DNA of 64,000 bases from Muriiphilus sp048268845. Its GTDB lineage: Bacteria > Pseudomonadota > Alphaproteobacteria > Rhodobacterales > Rhodobacteraceae. Of this stretch, positions 32,472 through 40,924 are shown piece by piece. How positions within the stretch are numbered: the stretch's first letter is position 1; the number at the start of each line of letters is the position of its first letter. Position numbers and translations under genes: made by a program. The DNA lies in assembly GCA_048268845.1 (NCBI GenBank), contig JBLWUQ010000003.1, positions 1-64,000 on the forward strand, written 5' to 3'. The notes under the pieces were generated by a model. It was not told the DNA's origin. It made no database searches and saw only the letters and a program-made list of their open reading frames with translations.

Positions 32472-35318
32472 ATGTCCTTCAAGCCCACCGACTACCGGCC
32501 CTATGACTTCGCCAACCGCCGCCATATCGGCCCCTCGCTCGCCGAGATGGACGAGATGTTCGCGACGCTGGGCGTTGCCAGCCTGGACGAGCTGATCGAC
32601 CAGACCGTGCCGAAGTCGATCCGCCAGACCGAACCGCTCGATTTCGGCAAGGCCCTGTCCGAGCGCGAAATGCTGCACCAGATGCGGATCGTCGCGTCCA
32701 AGAACAGGGTGCTGCGCTCGCTGCTTGGCCAAGGCTATCACGGCACGGTGACGCCGCCGGTGATCCAGCGCAACATCCTTGAGAACCCCGCCTGGTATAC
32801 TGCCTACACGCCGTATCAGCCGGAGATCTCGCAAGGCCGGCTCGAGGCGCTGTTGAACTTCCAGACGATGGTGTCGGACCTGACCGGGCTTGCCATCGCC
32901 AATGCCTCGCTGCTGGACGAGGCCACCGCCTGCGCCGAGGCGATGACCATGGCACAGCGGGTGGCGAAGTCGAAGGCCACCGCCTTTTTTGTGGATGAGA
33001 ACTGCCACCCGCAGAACATCGCGGTGATGAAGACCCGCGCCGCGCCGCTTGGCATCAAGGTGATCGTGGGCGCACCAGAGACGCTCAACCCCGCCAAGGT
33101 GTTCGGGGCGATATTCCAGTATCCCGGCACGCATGGCCATGTGCGCGACTTCACCGACGCCATTACCGCGCTGCACGATGCCAAGGCAATCGGCATCGTC
33201 GCCGCCGATCCGCTGGCCCTGACGGTGCTGAAGGAACCCGGCGCGATGGGGGCCGACATTGCCGTCGGCTCGACCCAGCGCTTCGGCGTTCCGATGGGCT
33301 ATGGCGGGCCGCACGCGGCCTACATGGCCTGCACGGACGCGCATAAACGCGCCCTGCCCGGCCGTCTTGTCGGCGTGTCGATCGACGCGCGTGGCAACAA
33401 GGCCTATCGCCTCGCGCTGCAAACCCGCGAACAGCATATCCGGCGCGAGAAGGCCACGTCCAACGTCTGCACCGCGCAGGCGCTGCTGGCGGTCATGGCC
33501 GGCTTTTACGCGGTGTTCCACGGCCCCGAAGGGCTGAAGGCCATCGCCCAGCGCATCCACCGCAAGACGCTGCGGATGGCCAAGCGGCTGGAAGCTGCCG
33601 GCTTCAAGGTCGAGCCCGAGGCGTTCTTTGACACCATCACCGTCGAGGTCGGCCTCTTGCAGAAGGGCGTTCTGCGCGCGGCGGTGCGCGAGGGCATCAA
33701 CCTGCGGCCCGTGGGCAAGACCAAGGTCGGCATCACGCTGGACGAGCCGACCCGCGCGGAAACCATCGAGGGCGTCTGGCGTGCCTTCGGGATCGACGCC
33801 AAGGACGATGACTTCACCGACGACTACCGCCTGCCGGGCGACATCCTGCGCGTCTCCGACTATCTGACCCATCCGGTGTTTCACATGAACCGGGCCGAGA
33901 CCGAGATGATGCGCTACATGCGCAAGCTCGCGGACCGCGATCTGGCGCTTGACCGGGCGATGATCCCGCTTGGGTCCTGCACGATGAAGCTGAATTCCGC
34001 CGCCGAGATGATGCCGATCAGCTGGCGCGAATTCTCGATGCTGCACCCGCTCTGCCCGCCGGGTCAGGCCGAGGGCTATCGCATCCTGATCGACGACCTC
34101 AAGGCCAAGCTCTGCACCATCACCGGCTATGACGCGATGTCTATGCAGCCGAACTCCGGAGCGCAGGGCGAGTATGCCGGGCTGATGACGATCCGCGCCT
34201 ATCACGCCGCGCGCGGCGAGACGCATCGCGACGTCTGCCTCATTCCGATGTCGGCGCATGGCACCAACCCGGCTTCGGCGCAGATGGCGGGGATGAAGGT
34301 GGTGGTGGTGAAATCGGCCGAGAACGGCGACGTCGATGTCGCCGATTTCCGCGCCAAGGCCGAGGCGGCTGGTGACAACCTTGCCGCCTGCATGATCACC
34401 TATCCCTCGACCCACGGCGTGTTCGAGGAAACCGTGCGCGAGGTCTGCCAGATCACCCATGACCACGGCGGGCAGGTCTATATCGACGGCGCCAACCTCA
34501 ACGCGCTGGTCGGCCTCGTGAAGCTGGGCGAGCTGGGCGGCGACGTCAGCCACCTGAACCTGCACAAGACCTTCGCGATCCCGCATGGCGGCGGCGGGCC
34601 GGGCATGGGGCCGATCGGGGTCAAGGCGCATCTGGCGCCATACCTGCCCTCCGACCCATACAAGGGCAAGGAAGGCGCGGTCAGCGCCGCGCCCTATGGC
34701 TCTGCCTCGATCCTGCCGATTTCATGGGCCTATGTGCTGATGCTGGGCGGCGCGGGCCTGACGCAGGCGACGCGGGTGGCGATCCTCAATGCCAACTACA
34801 TCGCGACGCGGCTGAAGGGGGCCTACGAGGTGCTCTATGAGGGGCCGACCGGGCGGGTTGCGCATGAATGCATCATCGACGTGCGCCCGTTCGACGAAAG
34901 CGCCGGCGTCACCGTCGAGGATATCGCCAAGCGGCTGATGGACGCGGGCTTTCACGCGCCGACGATGAGCTGGCCGGTGGCGGGCACCCTGATGATCGAA
35001 CCGACCGAGTCCGAGACCAAGGCCGAGATCGACCGCTTCTGCGACGCGATGCTGGCGATCCGCGAGGAGATCCGCGCGATCGAGAACGGCAAGATGGACG
35101 CCGAGAACAACCCCTTGAAACACGCGCCGCACACCGTCGAGGATCTGGTGGGCGATTGGGACCGGCCCTATAGCCGCGAACAGGGTTGCTTTCCTCCGGG
35201 GGCGTTCCGGGTCGACAAATACTGGCCGCCGGTCAACCGGGTCGACAACGTCTATGGCGACCGCAATCTGGTGTGCGTCTGCCCGCCGCTCGAGAGCTAT
35301 CAGGACGCGGCGGAGTAG
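32472..35318 (+). CDS. gcvP: Glycine dehydrogenase (decarboxylating), P protein
   Basis: A 948-residue PLP enzyme that decarboxylates glycine and loads the aminomethyl group on GcvH. It is the long, fused form with two aminotransferase-like halves. The PLP lysine is in HLNLHKTFAIPHGGGGPGMG. Other hallmarks are RHIGPSLAEMDEMFATLGV at the start and MLHPLCPPGQAEGYRILIDD. ATG at 32472 with CGGAGAA upstream replaces a longer frame start. It ends the operon. Confidence 0.98.
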   Translation: MSFKPTDYRPYDFANRRHIGPSLAEMDEMFATLGVASLDELIDQTVPKSIRQTEPLDFGKALSEREMLHQMRIVASKNRVLRSLLGQGYHGTVTPPVIQRNILENPAWYTAYTPYQPEISQGRLEALLNFQTMVSDLTGLAIANASLLDEATACAEAMTMAQRVAKSKATAFFVDENCHPQNIAVMKTRAAPLGIKVIVGAPETLNPAKVFGAIFQYPGTHGHVRDFTDAITALHDAKAIGIVAADPLALTVLKEPGAMGADIAVGSTQRFGVPMGYGGPHAAYMACTDAHKRALPGRLVGVSIDARGNKAYRLALQTREQHIRREKATSNVCTAQALLAVMAGFYAVFHGPEGLKAIAQRIHRKTLRMAKRLEAAGFKVEPEAFFDTITVEVGLLQKGVLRAAVREGINLRPVGKTKVGITLDEPTRAETIEGVWRAFGIDAKDDDFTDDYRLPGDILRVSDYLTHPVFHMNRAETEMMRYMRKLADRDLALDRAMIPLGSCTMKLNSAAEMMPISWREFSMLHPLCPPGQAEGYRILIDDLKAKLCTITGYDAMSMQPNSGAQGEYAGLMTIRAYHAARGETHRDVCLIPMSAHGTNPASAQMAGMKVVVVKSAENGDVDVADFRAKAEAAGDNLAACMITYPSTHGVFEETVREVCQITHDHGGQVYIDGANLNALVGLVKLGELGGDVSHLNLHKTFAIPHGGGGPGMGPIGVKAHLAPYLPSDPYKGKEGAVSAAPYGSASILPISWAYVLMLGGAGLTQATRVAILNANYIATRLKGAYEVLYEGPTGRVAHECIIDVRPFDESAGVTVEDIAKRLMDAGFHAPTMSWPVAGTLMIEPTESETKAEIDRFCDAMLAIREEIRAIENGKMDAENNPLKHAPHTVEDLVGDWDRPYSREQGCFPPGAFRVDKYWPPVNRVDNVYGDRNLVCVCPPLESYQDAAE

Positions 35319-35417
35319 GGCGACGGCGGTTTGACGATCAGTGTCCGCGCGGGGTTGAAAACGGCGCCGCGCGGGCGCACATATCGCGTAACCTGAATGT
35401 TTAGCGGGAGACGCCCG

Positions 35418-35864
35418 ATGTCCAAACCGATGAAACTCACCTGCCTCGACTGCGGCGCGGTCAACCGGGTGCCCTCAGACAAGCTGGGCGCGGGTCCGAA
35501 ATGCGGCACCTGCGGCGTGAAGCTGAACGACGCCAAGGTGCACGAGATCGACGCGGGCGTGCTTGCCAAGGCGTCCAAATCCGACGACCTGCCGCTGCTG
35601 GTCGATTTCTGGGCGCCGTGGTGCGGACCCTGCCGGATGATGGCGCCGGAGTTTTCCAAGGCGGCACAGGCGCTTGGCCCGAACGCGCGGCTGGTCAAGA
35701 TCAACACCGAGGATCATCCCAAGGTGTCGATGAAGAACAACATCCGCGGTATTCCGACGATGATCCTGTACCAGAACGGCCGCGAGGTTGCCCGCCAGTC
35801 GGGCGCCGTTCCGGCCCGCGCGATCGAGGACTTCGTGCGCACCAAGGTCAGCGTCGGCGCGTGA
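35418..35864 (+). CDS. trxC: Thioredoxin 2 with N-terminal zinc ribbon
   Basis: A 148-residue thioredoxin. The N-terminal 35 residues hold two CxxC pairs (LTCLDCGAVNR and PKCGTCGVKL) that bind zinc, the feature that separates TrxC from TrxA. The catalytic site is WCGPC in FWAPWCGPCRMMAPE near residues 73-77, and the cis-proline lies in GIPTMILYQNG. It reduces protein disulfides and takes part in oxidative stress response. ATG at 35418 has CGGGAG upstream. It is a single gene between gcvP and tRNA-Ala. Confidence 0.95.
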   Translation: MSKPMKLTCLDCGAVNRVPSDKLGAGPKCGTCGVKLNDAKVHEIDAGVLAKASKSDDLPLLVDFWAPWCGPCRMMAPEFSKAAQALGPNARLVKINTEDHPKVSMKNNIRGIPTMILYQNGREVARQSGAVPARAIEDFVRTKVSVGA

Positions 35865-35895
35865 TCGTCGCAAGCGCGCGACACGTCATAACCGC

Positions 35896-35925
35896 TTGAC
35901 ACCGCGTGCCAGAAACGCCAGATAG
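35896..35925 (+). promoter_or_regulatory. Probable sigma-70-type promoter of tRNA-Ala
   Basis: A perfect TTGACA at 35896-35901 is followed after 18 bp by AGATAG (35920-35925). Transcription would start about 10 bp before the mature tRNA end, as is common for tRNA genes. Confidence 0.55.
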
Positions 35926-35934
35926 CACCGCGTT

Positions 35935-36010
35935 GGGGTCGTAGCTCAGTTGGGAGAGCGCGTCGTTCGCAACGACGAGGTCAGGGGTTCGATCCCCCTC
36001 GGCTCCACCA
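35935..36010 (+). tRNA. tRNA-Ala (CGC)
   Basis: Acceptor strand GGGGTCG pairs with CGGCTCC (with a G-T/U pair) before discriminator A and the encoded CCA. The D-arm has TAGCTCAGTTGGGAGAGC, the anticodon stem CGTCG/CGACG holds loop TTCGCAA with anticodon CGC, and the T-arm has GGGTTCGATCCCC. CGC reads GCG alanine codons. Confidence 0.96.
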
Positions 36011-36207
36011 AACTTCCCGACAATATCTCGATATATCAAGACGATTCAGAACCTGACCGGTGGCTTTCCCAGGAAATCCCTCGACAGGTGCCGGATCGTT
36101 GCGGAATTTGCCGGTGTCGTCCGAGACCATGGCGCTTGCGCGCTGGATCTGATCGACACGCATTGAGCCGCACGCTGGCCGCCGATCGACCGTAACTCAG
36201 ACTATCG

Positions 36208-36235
36208 CCGGGCGCAGCTGGGTGACGCTGCGCCC
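36208..36235. terminator. Strong hairpin after the DUF2478 gene
   Basis: Perfect 10-bp stem CGGGCGCAGC (36208-36217) / GCTGCGCCCG (36226-36235) with an 8-nt loop. It lies 32 bp beyond the stop of the minus-strand DUF2478 gene and may end the torA-moeA transcript; there is no T run. The remaining 36011-36207 holds nothing recognised. Confidence 0.5.
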
Positions 36236-36266
36236 GAAGCTGTCGACCAACGCCGCAGGGGTGGCA

Positions 36267-36794
36267 TCAAGCGGCATCCCGCATCGTCCGGGTCTGGTCG
36301 AACCATGCCAGAACGGCGGCTTGCGACATCGGCAGATCGCAGGACAGCCCGGACCCGAAGGCGGCCCATGCCTCCTGGTAGGTCGGGCGCACGGCAAGCA
36401 GCACCGGCACATCCAGCGCAATGGCCTTGCCGATCAGGTCGCGAAACCCTCGGCCTTCGCTTTCGCCCCGGCCAAACCGGTTGAGGATCAAAAGATCCGC
36501 GCCGTCTTCAAGCTCGCGCTCGATGAACGACGCACATTCGGCCAGCGCGCCCGGATGCAGGCGGCACCCGCGCGAGCCGTTGCCCAGAGGTTGCGAGATG
36601 CGAAACACGCGGCCCGAGCCAAGGGTCGTGAGGTCCATGTCGGCGCAGTGACACTCTCCACCCTCGGCTCCGCGCGTCTGCAACGCACCGCGCACAGAAA
36701 GGCCGCTCATTGTCAGCGTCCGGGCGATGCCACCCAGAAATCCGTCGATATCTCCGTGCTCAAAGCGCACGGCGGCAAGGGGATAGAGGCTCAT
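36267..36794 (-). CDS. DUF2478 family protein (molybdenum-associated)
   Basis: A 175-residue soluble protein of the DUF2478 family. Landmarks are LAAVRFEHGDIDGFLGGIAR at the start, a short Cys/His stretch ECHCADMDL, LILNRFGRGESEGRGFRDLI and LAVRPTYQEAWAAFGSGLSC. Its NTPase-like layout and frequent linkage to molybdenum genes suggest a role in molybdate or cofactor handling, but the function is not established. The ATG at 36794 overlaps the moeA stop (ATGA), so the two are translationally coupled. With torA upstream this points to cofactor supply for TorA. Confidence 0.8.
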   Translation of the reverse strand: MSLYPLAAVRFEHGDIDGFLGGIARTLTMSGLSVRGALQTRGAEGGECHCADMDLTTLGSGRVFRISQPLGNGSRGCRLHPGALAECASFIERELEDGADLLILNRFGRGESEGRGFRDLIGKAIALDVPVLLAVRPTYQEAWAAFGSGLSCDLPMSQAAVLAWFDQTRTMRDAA

Positions 36795-38062
36795 GATACG
36801 TCTCCAGCGGGGCAGAACGGACGCCAGAACAGCGGCGTGCCGGGTGATATTTCGCGGCAATCGGCGGGCACGATGGCCAGGCCGTCAGCGCCGGCAAGCG
36901 GCAGCAGCGTGGCCGACACGCCTTGCCCTAGACGCTCCAGAACGGGCAGGCCCGCGTCGGTCCGGTTGGCAAGACGCACCGGGAAAACCTCGGCCCGGCC
37001 GGCCTTGCGCGACCACTCGAAGCCCGCAACCGCCGGCACGGGGGCAAACGGCGCGATCCGCGCGCCCAGCAGGCGGGCGAGTTGCGGCAGCACGAACAGG
37101 TGAAAGCCGACATGCACGGCAAACGGGTTGCCCGGCAGGCCGGTGAACGCGGCCCCGCCCAGCGTGCCGAACATCACCGGCTTGCCCGGCTTCAGCGCCA
37201 CGCGCCAGCCGTGAACCGTGCCTCCAGCGGCGATGAGCGCCGCGCGGATGTGATCCTTGCCGCCCATCGAGACCGCACCCGAGGACAGGATCAGGTCAAA
37301 GCTGCCTCCGATCCCGCGCAAGGCTTTGGCGGTGGCCGCAGCATCGTCGGGCAGGATGCCCAGATCGGTGACATCCGCACCGGCCTCGCGCGCCAGCGCT
37401 AGCAGCATCGGGCGGTTGGCATCGGGGATCTGGCCGGGCGCGCGCGGGCCGCTGCGCAATTCGTCGCCGGTGGAGAACACCGCCAGCCGCGGCTTGCGGA
37501 CCACCTCGACCGCGTCGATGCCATTGGCGGCCAGCAGGCCGATGTGATGCGCCGCGATCCGCGTGTTGGCATCGAGCAGCTTCTGCCCGACCGCCTGATC
37601 GCTGCCCGCACGGCGGATATTGTCACCCACGGCAGGTGCGCGTTCGATATGAACCTTCGTGACCTTGTCGATGCAGGCCTCGACCATCACGACCGTGTCC
37701 GCGCCCGCAGGTAGCGGCGCACCGGTGAAGATGCGCATGGCGGTGCCGGTCGGCAGCTCGCGCGGCGCGTCGCCAGCGGCGATCGTGCCCGCGACCGGCA
37801 GGCAGCAGCGCCCATCCAGATCGGCGCGGCGCAGTGCAAAGCCGTCCATGGCAGAGTTGTCGAAAAACGGCATCGCCTCGGCGGCGCGGACGGGCTTGGC
37901 GGTGGTTCGGCCAAGCGCAGCGGCGAGCGGGACGGACCCCGTATCGGTGATCGGGGCGACCAGCGCCAGGGCGCGGACCAGCGCGTCGGGGACGCTCATC
38001 ATTTCGGCGGCGTCCGCGAGGCTGTCGCAGCTGCAACCGGCGGTTACGCGAGCTGGGTGCAT
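36791..38062 (-). CDS. moeA: Molybdopterin molybdenumtransferase MoeA
   Basis: A 423-residue enzyme that inserts molybdate into adenylylated molybdopterin, the last common step of Mo-cofactor synthesis. Landmarks are MPFFDNSAMDGFALRRADLD, MRIFTGAPLPAGADTVVMVE, IPDANRPMLLALAREAGADV, LSSGAVSMGGKDHIRAAL and FTGLPGNPFAVHVGFHLFVL. The N-terminus contains an unusual pair of cysteines (AGCSCDS). GAGAGGAC precedes the ATG. It lies 78 bp downstream of torA with a hairpin between and is followed by a coupled DUF2478 gene, so it appears dedicated to this molybdoenzyme. Confidence 0.95.
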   Translation of the reverse strand: MHPARVTAGCSCDSLADAAEMMSVPDALVRALALVAPITDTGSVPLAAALGRTTAKPVRAAEAMPFFDNSAMDGFALRRADLDGRCCLPVAGTIAAGDAPRELPTGTAMRIFTGAPLPAGADTVVMVEACIDKVTKVHIERAPAVGDNIRRAGSDQAVGQKLLDANTRIAAHHIGLLAANGIDAVEVVRKPRLAVFSTGDELRSGPRAPGQIPDANRPMLLALAREAGADVTDLGILPDDAAATAKALRGIGGSFDLILSSGAVSMGGKDHIRAALIAAGGTVHGWRVALKPGKPVMFGTLGGAAFTGLPGNPFAVHVGFHLFVLPQLARLLGARIAPFAPVPAVAGFEWSRKAGRAEVFPVRLANRTDAGLPVLERLGQGVSATLLPLAGADGLAIVPADCREISPGTPLFWRPFCPAGDVS

Positions 38063-38098
38063 CGTCCTCTCCGCGAATTCCTTGGGTGAATGAGGTCA

Positions 38099-38121
38099 GG
38101 GGGCCGGATGATCCGGCCCCC
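38099..38121. terminator. Hairpin between torA and moeA
   Basis: Perfect 10-bp stem GGGGGCCGGA (38099-38108) / TCCGGCCCCC (38112-38121) with a 3-nt loop, 20 bp after the torA stop. It has no T run, so it may be a leaky terminator or an mRNA 3'-stabiliser that separates high torA from lower moeA expression. Confidence 0.55.
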
Positions 38122-38140
38122 GGCGTGTTATTGCGAACGC

Positions 38141-40810
38141 CTACATCGCGTCGGAGGCGTTCTTCATCAGGTAGTCCATCACCAGCTCGGCCTCCTCGCC
38201 TTCAAGGCCCGCACGCGGGAACATCGATGGCGTGATGCCGTTCCATTGTTGCCGCGTGAAGTGGGTGACTTCGCGCGGCGCGTGGCAGACGGTGCAGCGC
38301 TCGAAGTAGATCCGCTCACCCGGCCCCATGTCGGCGTAGAGCTCCTCGGTCAGCGCTTCCAGACGATCAAGCCCGAGAACGTCCTCGTCGATCGCGGCGA
38401 TCTCCATGTCCTCGATGATGGCCGGTTTCTCGTAGGCCAGGTTCGGCCCTTCCGGGTCTTCACACTTGCGCATCGAGCACAGCACGGTGTTGGCCGTCGT
38501 CGCCTGGGCAAGGCCCGAGGAGGGTTGCGTCGAGGTCAGGAAGTTCACCAGACCCGAGTTGCACCGGCCCTTGCTGTCAAGCGACGGCCAGGCCCCTTCG
38601 TAGATCGAGACCACGCCCGGCATGATGTCGTCGCTGACAACCGCACCGGCGATCACCGTGCCACGGTCGTTGTAGAGCTCGACCAGATCGCCATCCTCGA
38701 TGCCGCGATCCGCGGCGTCCTGGGTGTTGATCCGGACCGGCTCGCGCCCCTGCACCTTGTAGAGCGCGCGCAGGTTTTCCGACTGGTCCATCTGGCTGTG
38801 CAGGCGGAACCACGGGTGCGGCGACACGACGTGCAACTGGCCTTCCTTGGCGTTGCCGAGGTATTCGTGCTTTTCCATCCACATCGGCATGCCGGGCATG
38901 TCGTCGATCCCGAGCTTGGCGAAGTCCTCGCAGAACATCTCGATCTTGCCCGAGGCGGTGTGCAGCGGCTTGCCTTCGGGGTCGTTGTAGAACTCGCTGT
39001 GGCGGGTCCAGGCGCGGGCTTCCTCGGGCACCTCCATGCGGGCATAGCCCTTTTCCCAGAACTCCTCGAACGGCGTGTGCTCGGCCGCCCCGGATTTCTC
39101 GTAGGCGAGCCGGATGTGATACATCTTGTCCTCGCCTTCGGTGAACTGCATCCACAGGCCCAGCTTGTCGGCCAGACCTTCGAAGATCTCGTAGTCGGGC
39201 AGGCTGTCGCCGACCGGCTCGATCACCTTCTTCATGGCGTAGACCTTGTCGTTGGAATAGGTGCCGCCGACGCTGATGTCGTCCTGCTCCAATGTCGACG
39301 CCGCGGGCATCACGATGTCGGCCCAGCGCGTCGCCGCGGTCCACCAGACATCGACGCTGATGACGGTTTCGACGGTTTCAAGCGCGCGGATCAGGCGGTT
39401 GGTGTCCTGCTGGTGGCTCATGAAGTTGTTGCCGGCGTTGAAGATGACCTTCACGTCCGGGTAGGTGTGGGTATTGCCGTTGTAGAAGACCTCCTTGCCG
39501 GGGTTTTCCAGCATGTCGGTGATCCGGCTGGCCGGGCAGACGCCTTTGACGAAGTTTCGGCCCTGGGACATGCCCGTGGGGGTCGCCTTGCCCGACACCG
39601 GCATGCCGCCGTTGCCGTAGTGCCAGCTGAAGCCGACGCCGCAGCCCGGCTTGCCGATCTTGCCGGTGAGGGCGGCGAAGTTGATGATCGCCCAATGCGT
39701 CATCTCGCCGTGCTGGGCGCGTTGCAGCGACCATGCGCCGGCAATCGAGGTGTTGGACGTGGCGAACAGCTCGGCCATCTCGCGGATCTTGTCCGCCTCG
39801 ATGCCGGTGATCCCGGCGGCCCAGTCCGGGGTCTTGGCAACGCCATCGTCGTCGCCATTGAGATAGGCGATCCACTTGTCGGCGCCGACGGTATAGGTGT
39901 CCATGTAGGCGCGGTCTTCGAGGCCTTGCGCAAGCACATGGTTGGCCATGGCGCAGAACAGGGCGACGTCGGTGTTCGGCACGATCCGGACCCAGTCGGC
40001 GTTGAGGTATTCGTCAGACGCGGTGCGCTGCGGGTTGATCGACACGAACTTGACGCCCGCGTCGCGGATCGATTCCCAATGGGCATACATGCCGTGGTCG
40101 GCCACGGTGAACTCGATGCGGTTGTTCTTGATCGGGTCGCACCCGACCAGCACGAACACCTCGGTGTGGTCGCGGATCGTCTCCCAGGCGGATTGCGCCG
40201 AATAGACCTCCATGTCGCCGATGATATGCGGCAGCGACACCTGGCTGGCGCCGGCCGACCAGTCGCCGGCGGTGTTGGTGCAGCCGCCGATGAGGTTGAT
40301 CAGACGGCCCTGAAGCACGTTGGGCCGGAAGTTGCCCGCGTTCGACCAGCCGCCGTAGGACGAGCTGAAGATCGCTTCGTTGCCGTGGTTGGCAGCGGTG
40401 TCGAGCAGCGCCTTGGCCGACAGGCTCCAGACCGTGTCCCAATCGACCTGGACATAGGGTTCCTTGCCGCGCAACTCGGGCTTGGTGTCGCCGGTCTCCC
40501 AGCCCTCAAGATAGGATTTTCGCACCATCGGATAGTTGATCCGCGATTTGTCATAGGTGCGGTCCAGGATGCCGTGGCTCAGCATCTCGGTCGGGCGCGC
40601 GTCGATTTCCATGATGCTGTTGATGCCGACCAGCTTGCCGTCACGCACCACGGCCTCGAACGGGCCATAATGGGTCGCGTGGAAGGCGCGTCCCTTGAAC
40701 GAGTTCGGGTCGAGCGCGGCCATGGCCGTTGTGCCCATCAGGCTGGTTGTGCCCAGAAGGGCAGCGCCGCCTTGCAGAAATGCGCGTCGGGACGGGTGGT
40801 TGAATGACAT
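38141..40810 (-). CDS. torA: TMAO/S-oxide reductase (TorA family) with fused C-terminal c-type haem domain
   Basis: An 889-residue periplasmic molybdoenzyme. It has a Tat signal (SRRAFLQGGAALLGTTSLMG), then the bis-MGD domains of the DMSO/TMAO reductase family. The expected Mo-ligand serine lies in SSSYGGWSNAGNFRPN near residue 154. Other landmarks are FKGRAFHATHYGPFEAVVRD and VDVWWTAATRWADIVMPAAS. After the usual end of TorA, about 50 extra residues carry a haem-c site CTVCH (839-843), then FTRQQWNGITPSMFPRAGL, a layout like the terminal monohaem domain of TorC. Ordinary TorA has no haem. AGGAGG lies before the ATG. torR is divergent; moeA follows. Substrate preference (TMAO or DMSO) cannot be settled from the sequence, and TMAO is inferred from the Tor sensors. 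Confidence 0.92.
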   Translation of the reverse strand: MSFNHPSRRAFLQGGAALLGTTSLMGTTAMAALDPNSFKGRAFHATHYGPFEAVVRDGKLVGINSIMEIDARPTEMLSHGILDRTYDKSRINYPMVRKSYLEGWETGDTKPELRGKEPYVQVDWDTVWSLSAKALLDTAANHGNEAIFSSSYGGWSNAGNFRPNVLQGRLINLIGGCTNTAGDWSAGASQVSLPHIIGDMEVYSAQSAWETIRDHTEVFVLVGCDPIKNNRIEFTVADHGMYAHWESIRDAGVKFVSINPQRTASDEYLNADWVRIVPNTDVALFCAMANHVLAQGLEDRAYMDTYTVGADKWIAYLNGDDDGVAKTPDWAAGITGIEADKIREMAELFATSNTSIAGAWSLQRAQHGEMTHWAIINFAALTGKIGKPGCGVGFSWHYGNGGMPVSGKATPTGMSQGRNFVKGVCPASRITDMLENPGKEVFYNGNTHTYPDVKVIFNAGNNFMSHQQDTNRLIRALETVETVISVDVWWTAATRWADIVMPAASTLEQDDISVGGTYSNDKVYAMKKVIEPVGDSLPDYEIFEGLADKLGLWMQFTEGEDKMYHIRLAYEKSGAAEHTPFEEFWEKGYARMEVPEEARAWTRHSEFYNDPEGKPLHTASGKIEMFCEDFAKLGIDDMPGMPMWMEKHEYLGNAKEGQLHVVSPHPWFRLHSQMDQSENLRALYKVQGREPVRINTQDAADRGIEDGDLVELYNDRGTVIAGAVVSDDIMPGVVSIYEGAWPSLDSKGRCNSGLVNFLTSTQPSSGLAQATTANTVLCSMRKCEDPEGPNLAYEKPAIIEDMEIAAIDEDVLGLDRLEALTEELYADMGPGERIYFERCTVCHAPREVTHFTRQQWNGITPSMFPRAGLEGEEAELVMDYLMKNASDAM

Positions 40811-40924
40811 CTGATGCCTCCTGTGGCTGATTTTCCGGCTTCACATTATTCTTGTGGTAGTCGGCATTTGTTGATGCCGCGCAAAATGAGTTGTTCGAAA
40901 ATGTAAGGAAATGTAATTTGGCGC
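40811..40924. promoter_or_regulatory. Divergent torA/torR control region
   Basis: A 114-bp gap holds both promoters. It contains the inverted repeat GGCATTTGTTGATGCC (40863-40878) and, closer to torR, direct repeats GAAAATGTAAG and GAAATGTAA (about 40894-40917). These are candidate binding sites for the TorR response regulator, but they do not match the E. coli tor box by eye. Confidence 0.5.

Noticed and set aside
36197..36421. Minus-strand frame ending near 36197, overlapping the DUF2478 gene
   Set aside because: Only the last 26 or so residues look protein-like and there is no start or ribosome-binding site. A frameshift in DUF2478 is possible but not needed to explain its normal length.
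38090..40807. 905-residue open frame on the + strand opposite torA
   Set aside because: It has no recognisable domain and mirrors the codon pattern of torA. It is a shadow frame produced by high GC.
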